Source: Thermopolyspora flexuosa
Lineage (GTDB): Bacteria > Actinomycetota > Actinomycetes > Streptosporangiales > Streptosporangiaceae
Assembly (NCBI RefSeq): GCF_006716785.1
Contig: NZ_VFPQ01000001.1
Coordinates: forward strand, 5,084,001 to 5,148,000
Length of the DNA stretch: 64,000 bases
Direction of reading: 5' to 3'
The notes beneath the pieces are model-generated. The model saw only the letters and a program-made list of their open reading frames with translations, was not told where the DNA came from and searched no databases. This document shows, in pieces, positions 45,516 through 54,519 of the stretch. The number at the start of each line of letters is the position of its first letter. Within the stretch, counting starts at the first letter, position 1. The position numbers were made by a program, and so were the translations under genes.

Positions 45516-46325
45516 TCAGAGTCGAGCGACGTGCAGCCGCACGCCCCGGGCGGCGAGCTCGTCGAGCACCTCGGCGGGCGCGTTCTCGTCGGTGACGAGG
45601 TGGTCGATGCGCTCGGCGGGCACGGTCTGCACCATCGTGTCCACGCCGATCTTGGTGTGGTCGGCGAGCACGACGACCTCCTCGGCCGCCGCGGCCAGCG
45701 CCCGGTCCACGCTCGCGACCTGCATGTTCGGGGTGGACAGGCCGCGCTCGGCGGTGAGCCCGTTGCCGGACAGGAAGGCCCGCCGTACCCGGAGCCCGGC
45801 GAGCGAGGCCTCGGCGGCGCTGCCGACCAGGGCGAGGATCGAGCCGCGCAGCGTGCCACCGGTGAGCACCACCTCGATGCGCGGGTACGCGGCGAGCGCC
45901 TGGGCCACCGGGAGCGAGTTGGTGACCACGGCGAGCTCGGAGAACCGGCCGAGGCGGGCGGCGAACGCCTGGGTGGTGGTGCCCGGGCCGACCACGATCG
46001 CGTCACCGTCCTCCACCAGGGAGGCGGCGAGGTCCGCGATGGCGAGCTTCTCGGCCGAGGCGACCTGGGCCTTCTGCGCGTGGGTGGGCTCGCGGGTGAG
46101 GTCGCCGGGCAGGGTGGCCCCGCCGTGGTGCCGGTTGAGCAGGCCCTCGGCGGCGAGCGCCTTCAGGTCGCGGCGGACCGTGACCTCGGAGGAGCGCACG
46201 GCCTGCGCCAGCTCCCGCAGCGACAGCGCCCCGTTGGCGCGCAGCAGCTCGAGGATGCGCTGCCTGCGCTCGGCCGCGAACACGGGGCGGCGTGCCTCGC
46301 CCGGGACCTGCGGGTCGCTCACCAT
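45516..46325 (-). CDS. DeoR-family transcriptional regulator
   Basis: This 269-residue protein has an N-terminal winged helix (ERRQRILELLRANGALSLRELAQAVRSSEVTVRRDLKALAAEGLLNRHHGGA) characteristic of DeoR, and a C-terminal sugar-phosphate-sensing domain with VVGPGTTTQAFAARLG, VVTNSLPVAQAL, VLTGGTLRG, ADHTKIG and HLVTDENAP. The ATG at 46325 was chosen for GGAG upstream; an earlier ATG (46436) has no ribosome site. It is divergent from the GH2/importer operon and probably represses it until a phosphorylated sugar is present. Confidence 0.93.
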   Translation of the reverse strand: MVSDPQVPGEARRPVFAAERRQRILELLRANGALSLRELAQAVRSSEVTVRRDLKALAAEGLLNRHHGGATLPGDLTREPTHAQKAQVASAEKLAIADLAASLVEDGDAIVVGPGTTTQAFAARLGRFSELAVVTNSLPVAQALAAYPRIEVVLTGGTLRGSILALVGSAAEASLAGLRVRRAFLSGNGLTAERGLSTPNMQVASVDRALAAAAEEVVVLADHTKIGVDTMVQTVPAERIDHLVTDENAPAEVLDELAARGVRLHVARL

Positions 46326-46490
46326 GCCTACTCCGGCGTCACCCTCGGGCCGGCCACCGGCCTCACCTGACGTCTCCGGCCGGCCCGTGCCGACGTCCCC
46401 GCCGCCCCCGGCGGGGACCTGACCACTACCGATCATAGTCGGTCGGCCACAGCCGGGAGCACCCCGCGAAGGTTGAACGAATGTGAACGT

Positions 46491-46520
46491 TTTCGATCGA
46501 AAGTGTTGACTCTTTCGATC
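46491..46520. promoter_or_regulatory. Candidate DeoR operator with promoter
   Basis: The palindrome TTTCGATCGAAA (46491-46502) is followed by a second TTTCGATC 22 bp away (46513-46520), two helical turns. TTGACT (46506-46511) lies between them as a candidate -35 box. Such repeats fit control by the divergent DeoR protein. Confidence 0.6.
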
Positions 46521-46569
46521 ACGCGGTGCTTTCTTTAGGGCACGGGCTCCCGAGAGAGGACGTCGTGCG

Positions 46570-49170
46570 ATGAGCACCACTCGTGGAAGGACAACCCTCA
46601 AGCACCCCCTCCTGCTCCTGCTCGCGGCCCTCTGCACGCTCGCGGCGCAGTTCGCCGCGCCGGCGCCGGCGGCCGCGGAGGCCGCGGACGGCCGCCCCGG
46701 ACTGCGCGGCGACTACTACACGAGCACGGGGCCGGGCCGGTTCGACTTCGGCGAGCTGAAGGCGACCGTCGTCGACCCGAACATCGAGTTCGCCGACCTC
46801 GAACCGGTCTTCACCCTGCTGACCGGCCAGAACGACAACGTGACCGTCCGGTGGACCGGGCGCATCACGCCCGAGCACTCCGAGACGTACACGTTCTCGG
46901 CGATCGGCGACAACGGCTACCGGCTGTGGATCGACGGCCGGCTCGTCATCGACCACTGGGTGGACGACTGGGACGTCGAGGTGGTCGGCACCCCGATCGC
47001 GCTCGAGGCCGGCCGGGCGTACGACTTCAAGCTCGAGTTCTTCGAGCACTGGGGCGGCTCGCACATGCGGCTGCGCTGGGAGAGCCCGAGCACGCCCAAG
47101 CAGATCGTGCCCGCGTCCGCGTTCACCCTCCCCGAGGGCTTCGAGCCGCCGGGCCCGGTGACCGCCCGCGTCGTCGAGTCCGGTGACACGGCCGTGCTCA
47201 CCTTCGACAGGCCGCTCGCCCGCGTGCCGAAGCAGGCCGCGTCCCACTTCGGCCTCACCATCGGCGGTACGGCATGGCCGGTGAAGTCGGCCACCCTCGA
47301 CCCGCGGGACCGCCGGGTGCTGCGCCTCGGCCTGCAGTACCCGATCCCCGCCAAGGCCGGCAACAACCTGCGCACCTCCTACGACGGCCAGGGCGGCGTC
47401 ACGTACGCCGACGGCGGCGAGTTCCCGGCGTACGTGCACGTGCTCGTCGAGAACGGCTCGGCGTACACGCTGAGCACCAGGTGGGCGAAGAAGGTGAACC
47501 CGAACCGGCCGCTGCCGGAGTACCCGCGCCCGCAGCTCACCCGCAAGGACTGGAGCAACCTCAACGGCGTCTGGGAGTTCGCCCCCGCCCGGGAGGGTGA
47601 GGCCCCGCCGTTCGGCCGCACCCTGCCCGAGCGCATCACCGTGCCGTTCCCGGTCGAGTCGACGCTCTCCGGCATCGGCCGGCACGAGGACCGCATGTGG
47701 TACCGCCGCACCTTCACGGTGCCGGGCGCCTGGCAGAAGGGCCGCGTGCTGCTGCACCTCGACGCGGTCGACTACGAGGCGGTCGTCTACGTGAACGGCA
47801 GGCAGGTCGGCTCGCACAAGGGCGGCTACGACCGGTTCACCGTGGACGTCACCGACGCGCTCCGGCCGCACGGGCGGCAGGAGCTGATCGTCCACGTGTC
47901 CGACCCGAGCGACCGCGACCGGCAGGCGCTCGGCAAGCAGCACCCCAACCCGCACAGCATCTGGTACACCACCGCCTCCGGCATCTGGCAGACCGTGTGG
48001 CTCGAGCCCGTGCCCGCGGCGTACATCAGCGGCCTGCGCACCACCCCGGACGTGCCGGGCAAGGCGCTGAAGGCGACCGTGACCGCCGAGGGCGAGGCCG
48101 CCGCCGTCACGCTCACCGCCCGCGCGAACGGCCGCGTCGTCGGCACCGTGACCGGCGCCCCGGGCACCGAGCTCACGTTGCCGGTGAAGGACCCGATCCT
48201 GTGGACGCCGGAGCGGCCGTTCCTCTACGACCTCGAGGTCACGCTCAAGGACGGCCGCGGCCGCACCCTCGACAAGGCCGGCAGCTACTTCGGGATGCGC
48301 TCGATCGCGATCGGCAAGGTCGACGGGATGAACCGCATCCTGCTCAACGGCGAGCCGGTGTTCCACTTCGGCCCGCTCGACCAGGGCTTCTGGCCGGACG
48401 GCATCTACACCGCGCCCACCGACGAGGCGCTGCGCTTCGACCTGGAGCAGACCAAGAACCTCGGCTTCAACGCGGTGCGCAAGCACGTGAAGGTGGAGTC
48501 CGACCGCTGGTTCTACCACGCCGACCGGCTCGGCCTGCTGGTCTGGCAGGACATGCCGTCCCGGTTCGCCGCCCGCTCCGCCGAGGACAACGCCCAGTTC
48601 GAGGCCGAGCTGAAGCGGATCATGGACCAGCACCACAACAGCCCGGCCGTGGTGATGTGGGTGCCGTTCAACGAGGGCTGGGGCCAGTACGACCAGGCCC
48701 GCATCGCCGACCAGGTGAAGGCGTGGGACCCGTCCCGCCTGGTGAACAACATGAGCGGCATCAACTGCTGCGGCGCCGTCGACGGCGGCAACGGCGACGT
48801 CGCCGACTACCACATCTACGTCGGCCCCGGCGACCCGCCCGCCCCGACCGGAAACCGCGCCACCGTCCTCGGCGAGTACGGCGGGCTCGGCCTGCTCGTG
48901 GTCGGCCACAGCTGGTCCGGCGGCGGCTGGGGCTACCAGGGTGAGCCCGACGCGAACGCGCTCACCGAGCACTACCTGCAGCTCAACGAGCAGCTCAAGC
49001 GGCTGCGCTCGTGCAAGGGCCTGTCCGCCGCGATCTACACGCAGATCACCGACGTCGAGATCGAGGTCAACGGCCTGCTCACCTACGACCGCGCGATCCT
49101 CAAGCCGGACGCCGGCAAGGTCCGCGCGGCCAACCGCGCCGTGATCGACGGCCCGCCGGTCGCGTGCTGA
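46570..49170 (+). CDS. Secreted glycoside hydrolase family 2 with N-terminal PA14 domain
   Basis: The 866-residue enzyme has a signal peptide (LLLLLAALCTLAAQFAAPAPAAA) and a PA14 module (GLRGDYYTS, VRWTGRITPEHSETYTF, GDNGYRLWIDGRLVIDHW). A GH2 sugar-binding domain (WYRRTFTVPGAW), an immunoglobulin-like domain and the barrel follow. The acid/base is Glu702 in VPFNEGWGQ and the nucleophile Glu769 in VLGEYGG. PA14 domains bind carbohydrate. GH2 activities include beta-galactosidase and beta-glucuronidase. GAGAGGA precedes the ATG. It is the first gene of the importer operon, so the released sugar is probably the imported one. Confidence 0.92.
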   Translation: MSTTRGRTTLKHPLLLLLAALCTLAAQFAAPAPAAAEAADGRPGLRGDYYTSTGPGRFDFGELKATVVDPNIEFADLEPVFTLLTGQNDNVTVRWTGRITPEHSETYTFSAIGDNGYRLWIDGRLVIDHWVDDWDVEVVGTPIALEAGRAYDFKLEFFEHWGGSHMRLRWESPSTPKQIVPASAFTLPEGFEPPGPVTARVVESGDTAVLTFDRPLARVPKQAASHFGLTIGGTAWPVKSATLDPRDRRVLRLGLQYPIPAKAGNNLRTSYDGQGGVTYADGGEFPAYVHVLVENGSAYTLSTRWAKKVNPNRPLPEYPRPQLTRKDWSNLNGVWEFAPAREGEAPPFGRTLPERITVPFPVESTLSGIGRHEDRMWYRRTFTVPGAWQKGRVLLHLDAVDYEAVVYVNGRQVGSHKGGYDRFTVDVTDALRPHGRQELIVHVSDPSDRDRQALGKQHPNPHSIWYTTASGIWQTVWLEPVPAAYISGLRTTPDVPGKALKATVTAEGEAAAVTLTARANGRVVGTVTGAPGTELTLPVKDPILWTPERPFLYDLEVTLKDGRGRTLDKAGSYFGMRSIAIGKVDGMNRILLNGEPVFHFGPLDQGFWPDGIYTAPTDEALRFDLEQTKNLGFNAVRKHVKVESDRWFYHADRLGLLVWQDMPSRFAARSAEDNAQFEAELKRIMDQHHNSPAVVMWVPFNEGWGQYDQARIADQVKAWDPSRLVNNMSGINCCGAVDGGNGDVADYHIYVGPGDPPAPTGNRATVLGEYGGLGLLVVGHSWSGGGWGYQGEPDANALTEHYLQLNEQLKRLRSCKGLSAAIYTQITDVEIEVNGLLTYDRAILKPDAGKVRAANRAVIDGPPVAC

Positions 49171-49190
49171 CCACCCGGAAAGGAACCATC

Positions 49191-50291
49191 ATGATCACCG
49201 CTCTGCGTCCCGTGCCCCGCACGGCCCGCCGTACCGGGATGGCGCTCGCCCTGTGCGCGGCGCTCGCCCTGGCCGGCTGCGCCCGCGGCGAGGAGGACAC
49301 CGCCCCGCCGGCCGCCTCCGGCGGCGGCCAGGGGCAGCAGCAGGTCGTGGCCTCCCCCACCGGCGAGCCCGCGTCCACCTGCACGCTGGAGAGGTTCGGC
49401 GGCGAAAAGTTCGACCTCACCTCGGTGCCGGTCGGCTTCTCCCAGTCGGAGAAGGAGGCGAACCCGTTCCGCATCGCCGAGACCAAGTCGATCAAGGATG
49501 AGGCGGCGAAGCTCGGGATCAAGGACCTGCGGGTGACCAACGCCCAATCGCAGTTCTCCAAGCAGATCACCGACGTGCAGCAGCTCATCGCCCAGGGCGT
49601 GAAGCTGCTGGTGATCGCGCCGCTGAACAGCGACGGCTGGGAGCCGGTGCTCCAGCAGGCCGCGGCGAAGAAGATCCCGATCATCACGGTCGACCGCAGG
49701 ATCAACGCCACGCCGTGCCAGGACTACCTCACGTTCATCGGGTCGGACTTCTACGAGCAGGGCAAGCGCGCCGCCGACCGGATGATCGAGGCCCTGGGCG
49801 GCAAGGGCGAGGTGGCGATCCTGCTCGGCGCGCCGGGCAACAACGTCACCAACGAGCGCACCGCCGGGTTCAAGGACCGCATCCAGGAGAAGGCGCCGGA
49901 CATCAAGATCGTCTTTGAGCAGACCGGTGAGTTCACCCGGGAGAAGGGCCAGCAGGTCACCGAGCAGCTCATCCAGTCCCGGCCGGACATCAACGGCATC
50001 TACGCCGAGAACGACGAGATGGCGCTCGGCGCGGTGACCGCGCTCAAGGGCGCGGGCAAGGAGCCCGGCGACATCAAGATCGTCTCGATCGACGGCACCC
50101 GCAGCGCGGTCCAGGCGATCGTGGACGGCTGGCTGCACGCCGTGGTCGAGTCGAACCCGAGGTTCGGGCCGCTCGCCTTCGAGACCGCGCAGAAGTTCCT
50201 CAACGGCGAGGAGATCCCGGACAAGATCATCATCTCCGACCGCGAGTACGACACGTCCACGGCCAAGGAGTCGCTGGGCGACGCGTACTGA
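49191..50291 (+). CDS. Sugar ABC transporter substrate-binding lipoprotein (YtfQ-like)
   Basis: The 366-residue protein has a signal ending in lipobox LAGC (Cys30), a Gly/Gln/Ser linker and a periplasmic-binding fold: VGFSQSEKEANPFRIAETKSIK, QLIAQGVKLLVIAPLNSDGWEP, IPIITVDRRINATPCQDYLTFIGSDF, GAPGNNVTNERTAGF and IVSIDGTRSAVQAIVDG. The sequence is closest in pattern to YtfQ, the galactofuranose-binding protein of the four-gene YtfQRT-YjfF importer. AAAGGAA lies upstream of the ATG. It follows the GH2 gene by 20 bp. Confidence 0.92.
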   Translation: MITALRPVPRTARRTGMALALCAALALAGCARGEEDTAPPAASGGGQGQQQVVASPTGEPASTCTLERFGGEKFDLTSVPVGFSQSEKEANPFRIAETKSIKDEAAKLGIKDLRVTNAQSQFSKQITDVQQLIAQGVKLLVIAPLNSDGWEPVLQQAAAKKIPIITVDRRINATPCQDYLTFIGSDFYEQGKRAADRMIEALGGKGEVAILLGAPGNNVTNERTAGFKDRIQEKAPDIKIVFEQTGEFTREKGQQVTEQLIQSRPDINGIYAENDEMALGAVTALKGAGKEPGDIKIVSIDGTRSAVQAIVDGWLHAVVESNPRFGPLAFETAQKFLNGEEIPDKIIISDREYDTSTAKESLGDAY

Positions 50292-50409
50292 TCCGTGAGG
50301 CCCGCCCCGTCCGGACTTCCCGTGAGCCCGTGTCCGGGCGGGGCGTCCACGGGCGCGGCACGCGGTTCCACCGCAAGACCATGCACGAGACGGCCACGGG
50401 GGAGGACCG

Positions 50410-52068
50410 TTGCCCGTATCCACCGACCCGGAGCCGGTGCTCGAGGCCCGGCGGGTCTCCAAACGTTTCCCCGGGGTGCTCGCCCTCGACGAGGTGTCGT
50501 GCGCCCTCCGCCCCGGCGAGGTGCACGCGCTCGTCGGGGAGAACGGCGCCGGCAAGTCGACCCTGATCAAGGTGCTCACCGGGGTGTACCGGCCCGACGG
50601 GGGCGAGCTGCGGTACCGGGGCGAGCCGGTGACGTTCGCCACCCCGCTGCAGGCGCAGCGGTCCGGCATCTCGACCATCTACCAGGAGGTCAACCTGGTG
50701 CCGATGATGAGCGTGGCCCGCAACCTGCTGCTCGGCCGCGAGCCGCGCAACCGGTTCGGCATCATCGACGTGGCCGAGATGAACGCCCGGGCCGAACGGC
50801 TGCTCGCCGAGTACGGCGTGCGCACCGACGTGCGCCGCCCGCTGCGCAGCCTCGGCGTCGGCGCCCAGCAGATGGTCGCCCTCGCCCGGGCCGCGTCGGT
50901 CGACGCCCGGGTGATCGTGATGGACGAGCCCACCTCGTCCCTCGAGCCGCGCGAGGTGGAGACGCTGTTCGGCGTGGTGGCGGAGCTGCGCCGCCGCGGC
51001 CTCGCGGTGGTCTACGTCAGCCACCGGATGGAGGAGCTCTACCGCATCTGCGACCGGGTCACCGTGCTGCGCGACGGCCGCCTCGTGCACACCGGCCCGC
51101 TCGCCGAGCTCGACCGGCTGGAGCTCATCTCGCTCATGCTCGGCCGCGACCTCGCCGCCGCGCCGGCGCGCCGGTCCACCCGGGGCCGCCCCGCCGCGTC
51201 CGGCTCCGGCGGCGACGGGGCCGGCCACCCGGCGCCGCGTACGGCCGCACGCGAGGCCGGCCCGCGGGGGCACGCGGCGCACGGGGGCCGGGCCCCGGTG
51301 GTGGAGGCGCGCAACCTCACCCGCCGCCACGTGCTGCACGGCGTCTCGGTCGCGGTACGGCCCGGCGAGGTGGTGGGCCTGGGCGGGCTGCTCGGGTCCG
51401 GCCGCAGCGAGACCGCGAAGGCGATCGCGGGCGCGGTGCCGCTCGACGACGGCGAGGTGATCGTCGCAGGGCGGCCGCTGCGGCGCCGCACCACCACGGC
51501 CGCGGTTCGGGCCGGGGTGAGCCTGCTGCCGGAGGACCGCAAGGCCGAGGGCATCGTGCCCACGCTCTCGGTCCGCGAGAACATCGCGCTCGCCGCGCTC
51601 CCCCGGCTGTCCCGCGCCGGGATCGTCTCCGACGAGCGCATCGACCGCATCGTGGAGACGTTCATGCGGCGGCTGCGCATCAAGGCCGCCTCGCCGCACC
51701 AGCGGGTGTCCGAGCTGTCCGGCGGCAACCAGCAGAAGGTGCTGCTCGCCCGCTGGCTCGCGGTGCAGCCGAAGGTGCTGCTGCTCGACGAGCCCACCCG
51801 CGGCATCGACGTCGGCGCCAAGGCGGAGGTGCGGGCGCTCATCGACGAGCTCGCCGAGGAGGGGCTCGGCGTGCTGCTCATCTCCTCCGACCTGCAGGAA
51901 CTCGTGGACGGCTCGGACCGCGTGGTGGTGCTGCGCGAGGGCGCGGTCGTCGGCGAGCTGCGCGGCGACGAGGTCACCGAGCAGGCGATCATGGCGACGA
52001 TCGCCCGCTCCCGGGGCGCGGACGCCGCCACCGCCGCCGGCCCGGGAGAAGGAGAGCAGGATGTCTGA
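50410..52068 (+). CDS. Sugar ABC importer ATPase, two-domain (YtfR-like)
   Basis: This 552-residue protein fuses two ATPase domains. The first has GENGAGKST, signature-like LGVGAQQMVALARAA and MDEPTSSLEP. The second has GLLGSGRSET, LSGGNQQKVLLARWLA and LLDEPTRGID. A Gly/Ala/Arg-rich linker between them is longer than usual. The start is TTG, with GGAGG nearby (GGGGAGGACCG). It is the ATP-driven motor of the importer that uses the binding protein at 49191 and the two permeases. A small overlapping ORF follows. The sugar is likely galactose or galactofuranose but not proven. Confidence 0.92.
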   Translation: MPVSTDPEPVLEARRVSKRFPGVLALDEVSCALRPGEVHALVGENGAGKSTLIKVLTGVYRPDGGELRYRGEPVTFATPLQAQRSGISTIYQEVNLVPMMSVARNLLLGREPRNRFGIIDVAEMNARAERLLAEYGVRTDVRRPLRSLGVGAQQMVALARAASVDARVIVMDEPTSSLEPREVETLFGVVAELRRRGLAVVYVSHRMEELYRICDRVTVLRDGRLVHTGPLAELDRLELISLMLGRDLAAAPARRSTRGRPAASGSGGDGAGHPAPRTAAREAGPRGHAAHGGRAPVVEARNLTRRHVLHGVSVAVRPGEVVGLGGLLGSGRSETAKAIAGAVPLDDGEVIVAGRPLRRRTTTAAVRAGVSLLPEDRKAEGIVPTLSVRENIALAALPRLSRAGIVSDERIDRIVETFMRRLRIKAASPHQRVSELSGGNQQKVLLARWLAVQPKVLLLDEPTRGIDVGAKAEVRALIDELAEEGLGVLLISSDLQELVDGSDRVVVLREGAVVGELRGDEVTEQAIMATIARSRGADAATAAGPGEGEQDV

Positions 52069-52171
52069 AAGATCCGCCTTGCGGCGCTTTCGCGTCGGTG
52101 AGTGGATGGTGTCGGCGGCGTCGTACGCCGGGCGGCCGTGCCGTACCGGGAAGGCGGAGGGCGGTGCCTGA
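52061..52171 (+). CDS. 36-residue small ORF bridging ATPase and permease genes
   Basis: It begins MSERSALRRFRVGEWMV and ends KAEGGA. GGAGAAGGAG precedes the ATG; it overlaps the ATPase stop on the left and ends in TGATG, overlapping the permease start on the right. No family was recognised. It may be a true small basic protein or just a translational bridge that keeps ribosomes moving across the 100-bp gap. Confidence 0.4.
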   Translation: MSERSALRRFRVGEWMVSAASYAGRPCRTGKAEGGA

Positions 52172-53133
52172 TGGCCGAGATCGCGGCGAAGCCGGGGCGG
52201 CTCGACCGGGAGCGGGTGCTGGCCTGGCTGCAGGAGTACGGCGTGTACGCGGCGGTGCTCGCCCTGCTCGTCTTCAACATCCTGTTCACGCCGAACTTCC
52301 TCGACGTCGGCAACTTCCGCACCCAGCTCGTCCAGGTCACCCCGATCGTGATCGTCTCGCTGGGCATGGCCTTGGTCATCGGCACCGAGGGCATCGACCT
52401 GTCGGTCGGCTCGGTGATGGCGCTCGCCGCCGCCGTCGTCGTGCTCTACCTCGGGTACGGCGCGCTCCCCGCGATCGCCATGGCGCTGCTCGCCGGGGCG
52501 GTCGTCGGCGCGGTCGGCGGGTCGCTCGTCGCGTACGTCGGGGTGCAGCCGATCGTGGCCACGCTCGCCCTGCTCGTCGGCATCCGCGGCCTGGCGAACG
52601 TGCTCGTGCCGCAGCTGCGCGAGTTCCGCAACCCGGACCTGATCGCGCTCGGCGGCGAGTCGATCGCGGGCGTCCCGATCATCGTGATCGTCGCGGCCGT
52701 GCTCACGCTGGCCATCGCGTTTGTGGTCCGCCGCACCACGTTCGGGCGGCACGTGGTGGCGATCGGCGGCAACCGGGCGGCGAGCGAGCTGTCCGGCCTG
52801 CCGGTGAAGCGCACCCTGCTCATCGTGTACGTGATCTCGGGCGTGCTCGCCGCGATCGCCGGGGTGCTCGCCACCGCCCGGCTGCAGGCGAGCGACCCCA
52901 CCTCGCTCGGCCTCTACATGGAGCTGTCCGCGATCACCGCCGTGGTGGTGGGCGGCACCCCGCTCACCGGCGGGCGCATCCGCGTGCTCGGCACCGTGAT
53001 GGGCGCGCTGCTCATGCAGCTGCTCTCCGCAACGCTGATCAAGCACAACCTGCCCCAGTCGTGGACCCAGATGGTCCAGGCGGCCATCATCCTCGCCGCC
53101 GTCTACGCCACCCGGGAGCGAGGCACCCGATGA
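52171..53133 (+). CDS. Sugar ABC transporter permease (YtfT-like)
   Basis: The 320-residue membrane protein has eight or more segments and the family motif GTEGIDLSVGSVMAL, plus FGRHVVAIGGNRAASELSGLPV and SAITAVVVGGTPLTGGRIRVLG. These are typical of RbsC/AraH-type permeases. It pairs with the next gene to form a heterodimeric channel, the arrangement of the YtfT/YjfF pair. GGAGGG precedes the ATG. The short ORF upstream ends on its start codon. Confidence 0.92.
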   Translation: MAEIAAKPGRLDRERVLAWLQEYGVYAAVLALLVFNILFTPNFLDVGNFRTQLVQVTPIVIVSLGMALVIGTEGIDLSVGSVMALAAAVVVLYLGYGALPAIAMALLAGAVVGAVGGSLVAYVGVQPIVATLALLVGIRGLANVLVPQLREFRNPDLIALGGESIAGVPIIVIVAAVLTLAIAFVVRRTTFGRHVVAIGGNRAASELSGLPVKRTLLIVYVISGVLAAIAGVLATARLQASDPTSLGLYMELSAITAVVVGGTPLTGGRIRVLGTVMGALLMQLLSATLIKHNLPQSWTQMVQAAIILAAVYATRERGTR

Positions 53134-54182
53134 CCGAATCCTCCACCTCCACCCCGGCCGCCGGTACGGCACGGCCGCCCGCCGCGGCCCGCCTCGACGC
53201 GGCGGCCGAACGGCAGCGGGGCGTGCTGCGCGAGCGGGTGGGCCGGCTGCTGCAGCAGCACGGCGCGCTCATGGTGCTCGCCGTACTCGTCGTCTTCGGC
53301 TCGGTGGCCTTCGAGTCGTTCGCCACCGCGGACAACGCGATCAGCGTGATCGTGTCCTCGTCCTTCCTGGCGATCATCGCGATCGGCATGACCTTCGTGA
53401 TCATCAGCGGTGGCATCGACCTGTCGGTCGGCTCGCTGTTCGTGCTCGGCGGCGTGCTCGCCGCGTACGCCTCCCAGGCCGGGACGCTCACCGCGCTCGC
53501 CCTCCCGCTCGCGGTGTGCGGCCTGTTCGGCCTGGTGCAGGGGGTGATCATCGCCCGTACCGGCATGGCCCCGTTCATCGTCACGCTCGCCGGCATGCTC
53601 GGGGCCCGCGGCCTCATGCTCGCCGTGTCGCACGAGGGCGCCACCACGTACCTGGTCGAGGACCGGGCCTTCGCCGCGCTCGGCCAGACCGGCCCGTTCG
53701 GCACCGGCCTCACCTGGCCGGTGTACATCACCGTGGCCCTCGCCCTGCTCGGCATGCTGCTGCTGCAGCGCACCGGGTTCGGCCAGAACGTGTACGCGAT
53801 CGGCGGCAACGAGGACGCGGCCAGGCTGATGGGCGTGCCGGTCGCCCGTACCAAGATCCTCGTCTACACCATGTCCGGCCTGCTCGCCGGGCTCGCGGGC
53901 GCGCTCAACGCGGCCCGGCTCTCCTCCGGCGTCACCATCCTCGGCGTCGGCCTCGAACTCGACGTGATCGCCGCCGTGGTGATCGGCGGCACCCTGCTCA
54001 CCGGCGGCGTCGGCGGCATCACCGGCACCATGGCCGGGGTGCTGCTCATGGGCGTCATCCAGAGCCTGATCAACCAGGTCGGCAGCCTCACCTCCGCGGT
54101 GCAGCAGGTGGTCAGCGGCGCCTTCCTCGCCCTCGTCGTCATCGCGCAGCGCCTGCTCAGCAGGGCCCAGGGCATCACCTGA
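53130..54182 (+). CDS. Sugar ABC transporter permease (YjfF-like)
   Basis: The 350-residue permease overlaps the previous gene by ATGA. After a soluble N-terminus (about 40 residues) come eight to ten membrane segments with the motif SGGIDLSVGSLFVLGG, GFGQNVYAIGGNEDAARLMGVPV and DVIAAVVIGGTLLTGGVGG. It completes the importer. Two different permeases plus a two-domain ATPase is the YtfQRT-YjfF plan. A long hairpin follows its stop codon. Confidence 0.92.
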   Translation: MTESSTSTPAAGTARPPAAARLDAAAERQRGVLRERVGRLLQQHGALMVLAVLVVFGSVAFESFATADNAISVIVSSSFLAIIAIGMTFVIISGGIDLSVGSLFVLGGVLAAYASQAGTLTALALPLAVCGLFGLVQGVIIARTGMAPFIVTLAGMLGARGLMLAVSHEGATTYLVEDRAFAALGQTGPFGTGLTWPVYITVALALLGMLLLQRTGFGQNVYAIGGNEDAARLMGVPVARTKILVYTMSGLLAGLAGALNAARLSSGVTILGVGLELDVIAAVVIGGTLLTGGVGGITGTMAGVLLMGVIQSLINQVGSLTSAVQQVVSGAFLALVVIAQRLLSRAQGIT

Positions 54183-54201
54183 CCAGCTCGCGGGAGGGGC
54201 G

Positions 54202-54260
54202 CGGCCGGCGGCGGGAAAGGTACCTCGGGCGGTCATCGCCCGTCTCCCCGCCGCCGGCCG
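54202..54260 (+). terminator. Nested hairpin after the importer operon
   Basis: CGGCCGGCGGCGGG pairs perfectly with CCCGCCGCCGGCCG (14 bp) and the loop holds a second hairpin (CGGGCG/CGCCCG). There is no T-tract; a GC-type actinobacterial terminator or an mRNA-stabilising structure is likely. Confidence 0.6.
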
Positions 54261-54519
54261 TCCGATGTCCGCATCCGGCCGCACGGAATCCGCCAAATGT
54301 CGCGCGGCCTTCATCGCCTTCTACACGGGAGTGGGCTAGGCCGGTGGGCTGCACGAGCCTGCCGAGCCTGACTCACCACGCCGGTGTGGGACAGCCCACG
54401 CCGGTCTATGTTCAACCGAACTCGCCTCGCTGCGACTTGCCGTCGGGGTCCTGTCGGATCGCGACAACGAGCGATACCTCCCCGACGGCTTCAAACGCTT
54501 TGCGCCTCGCGACTGTTCG
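54261..54519. other. Gap between convergent units
   Basis: About 260 bp. No convincing coding frame or RNA gene was seen; a short minus-strand frame here is atypical in codon use. Confidence 0.4.

Noticed and set aside
50295-54182. A plus-strand frame of about 1300 codons, most of it Arg/Pro/Ala-rich
   Set aside because: Its 5' part overlaps the ATPase and permease genes out of frame. Only the final section, from 53130, is real as the second permease.
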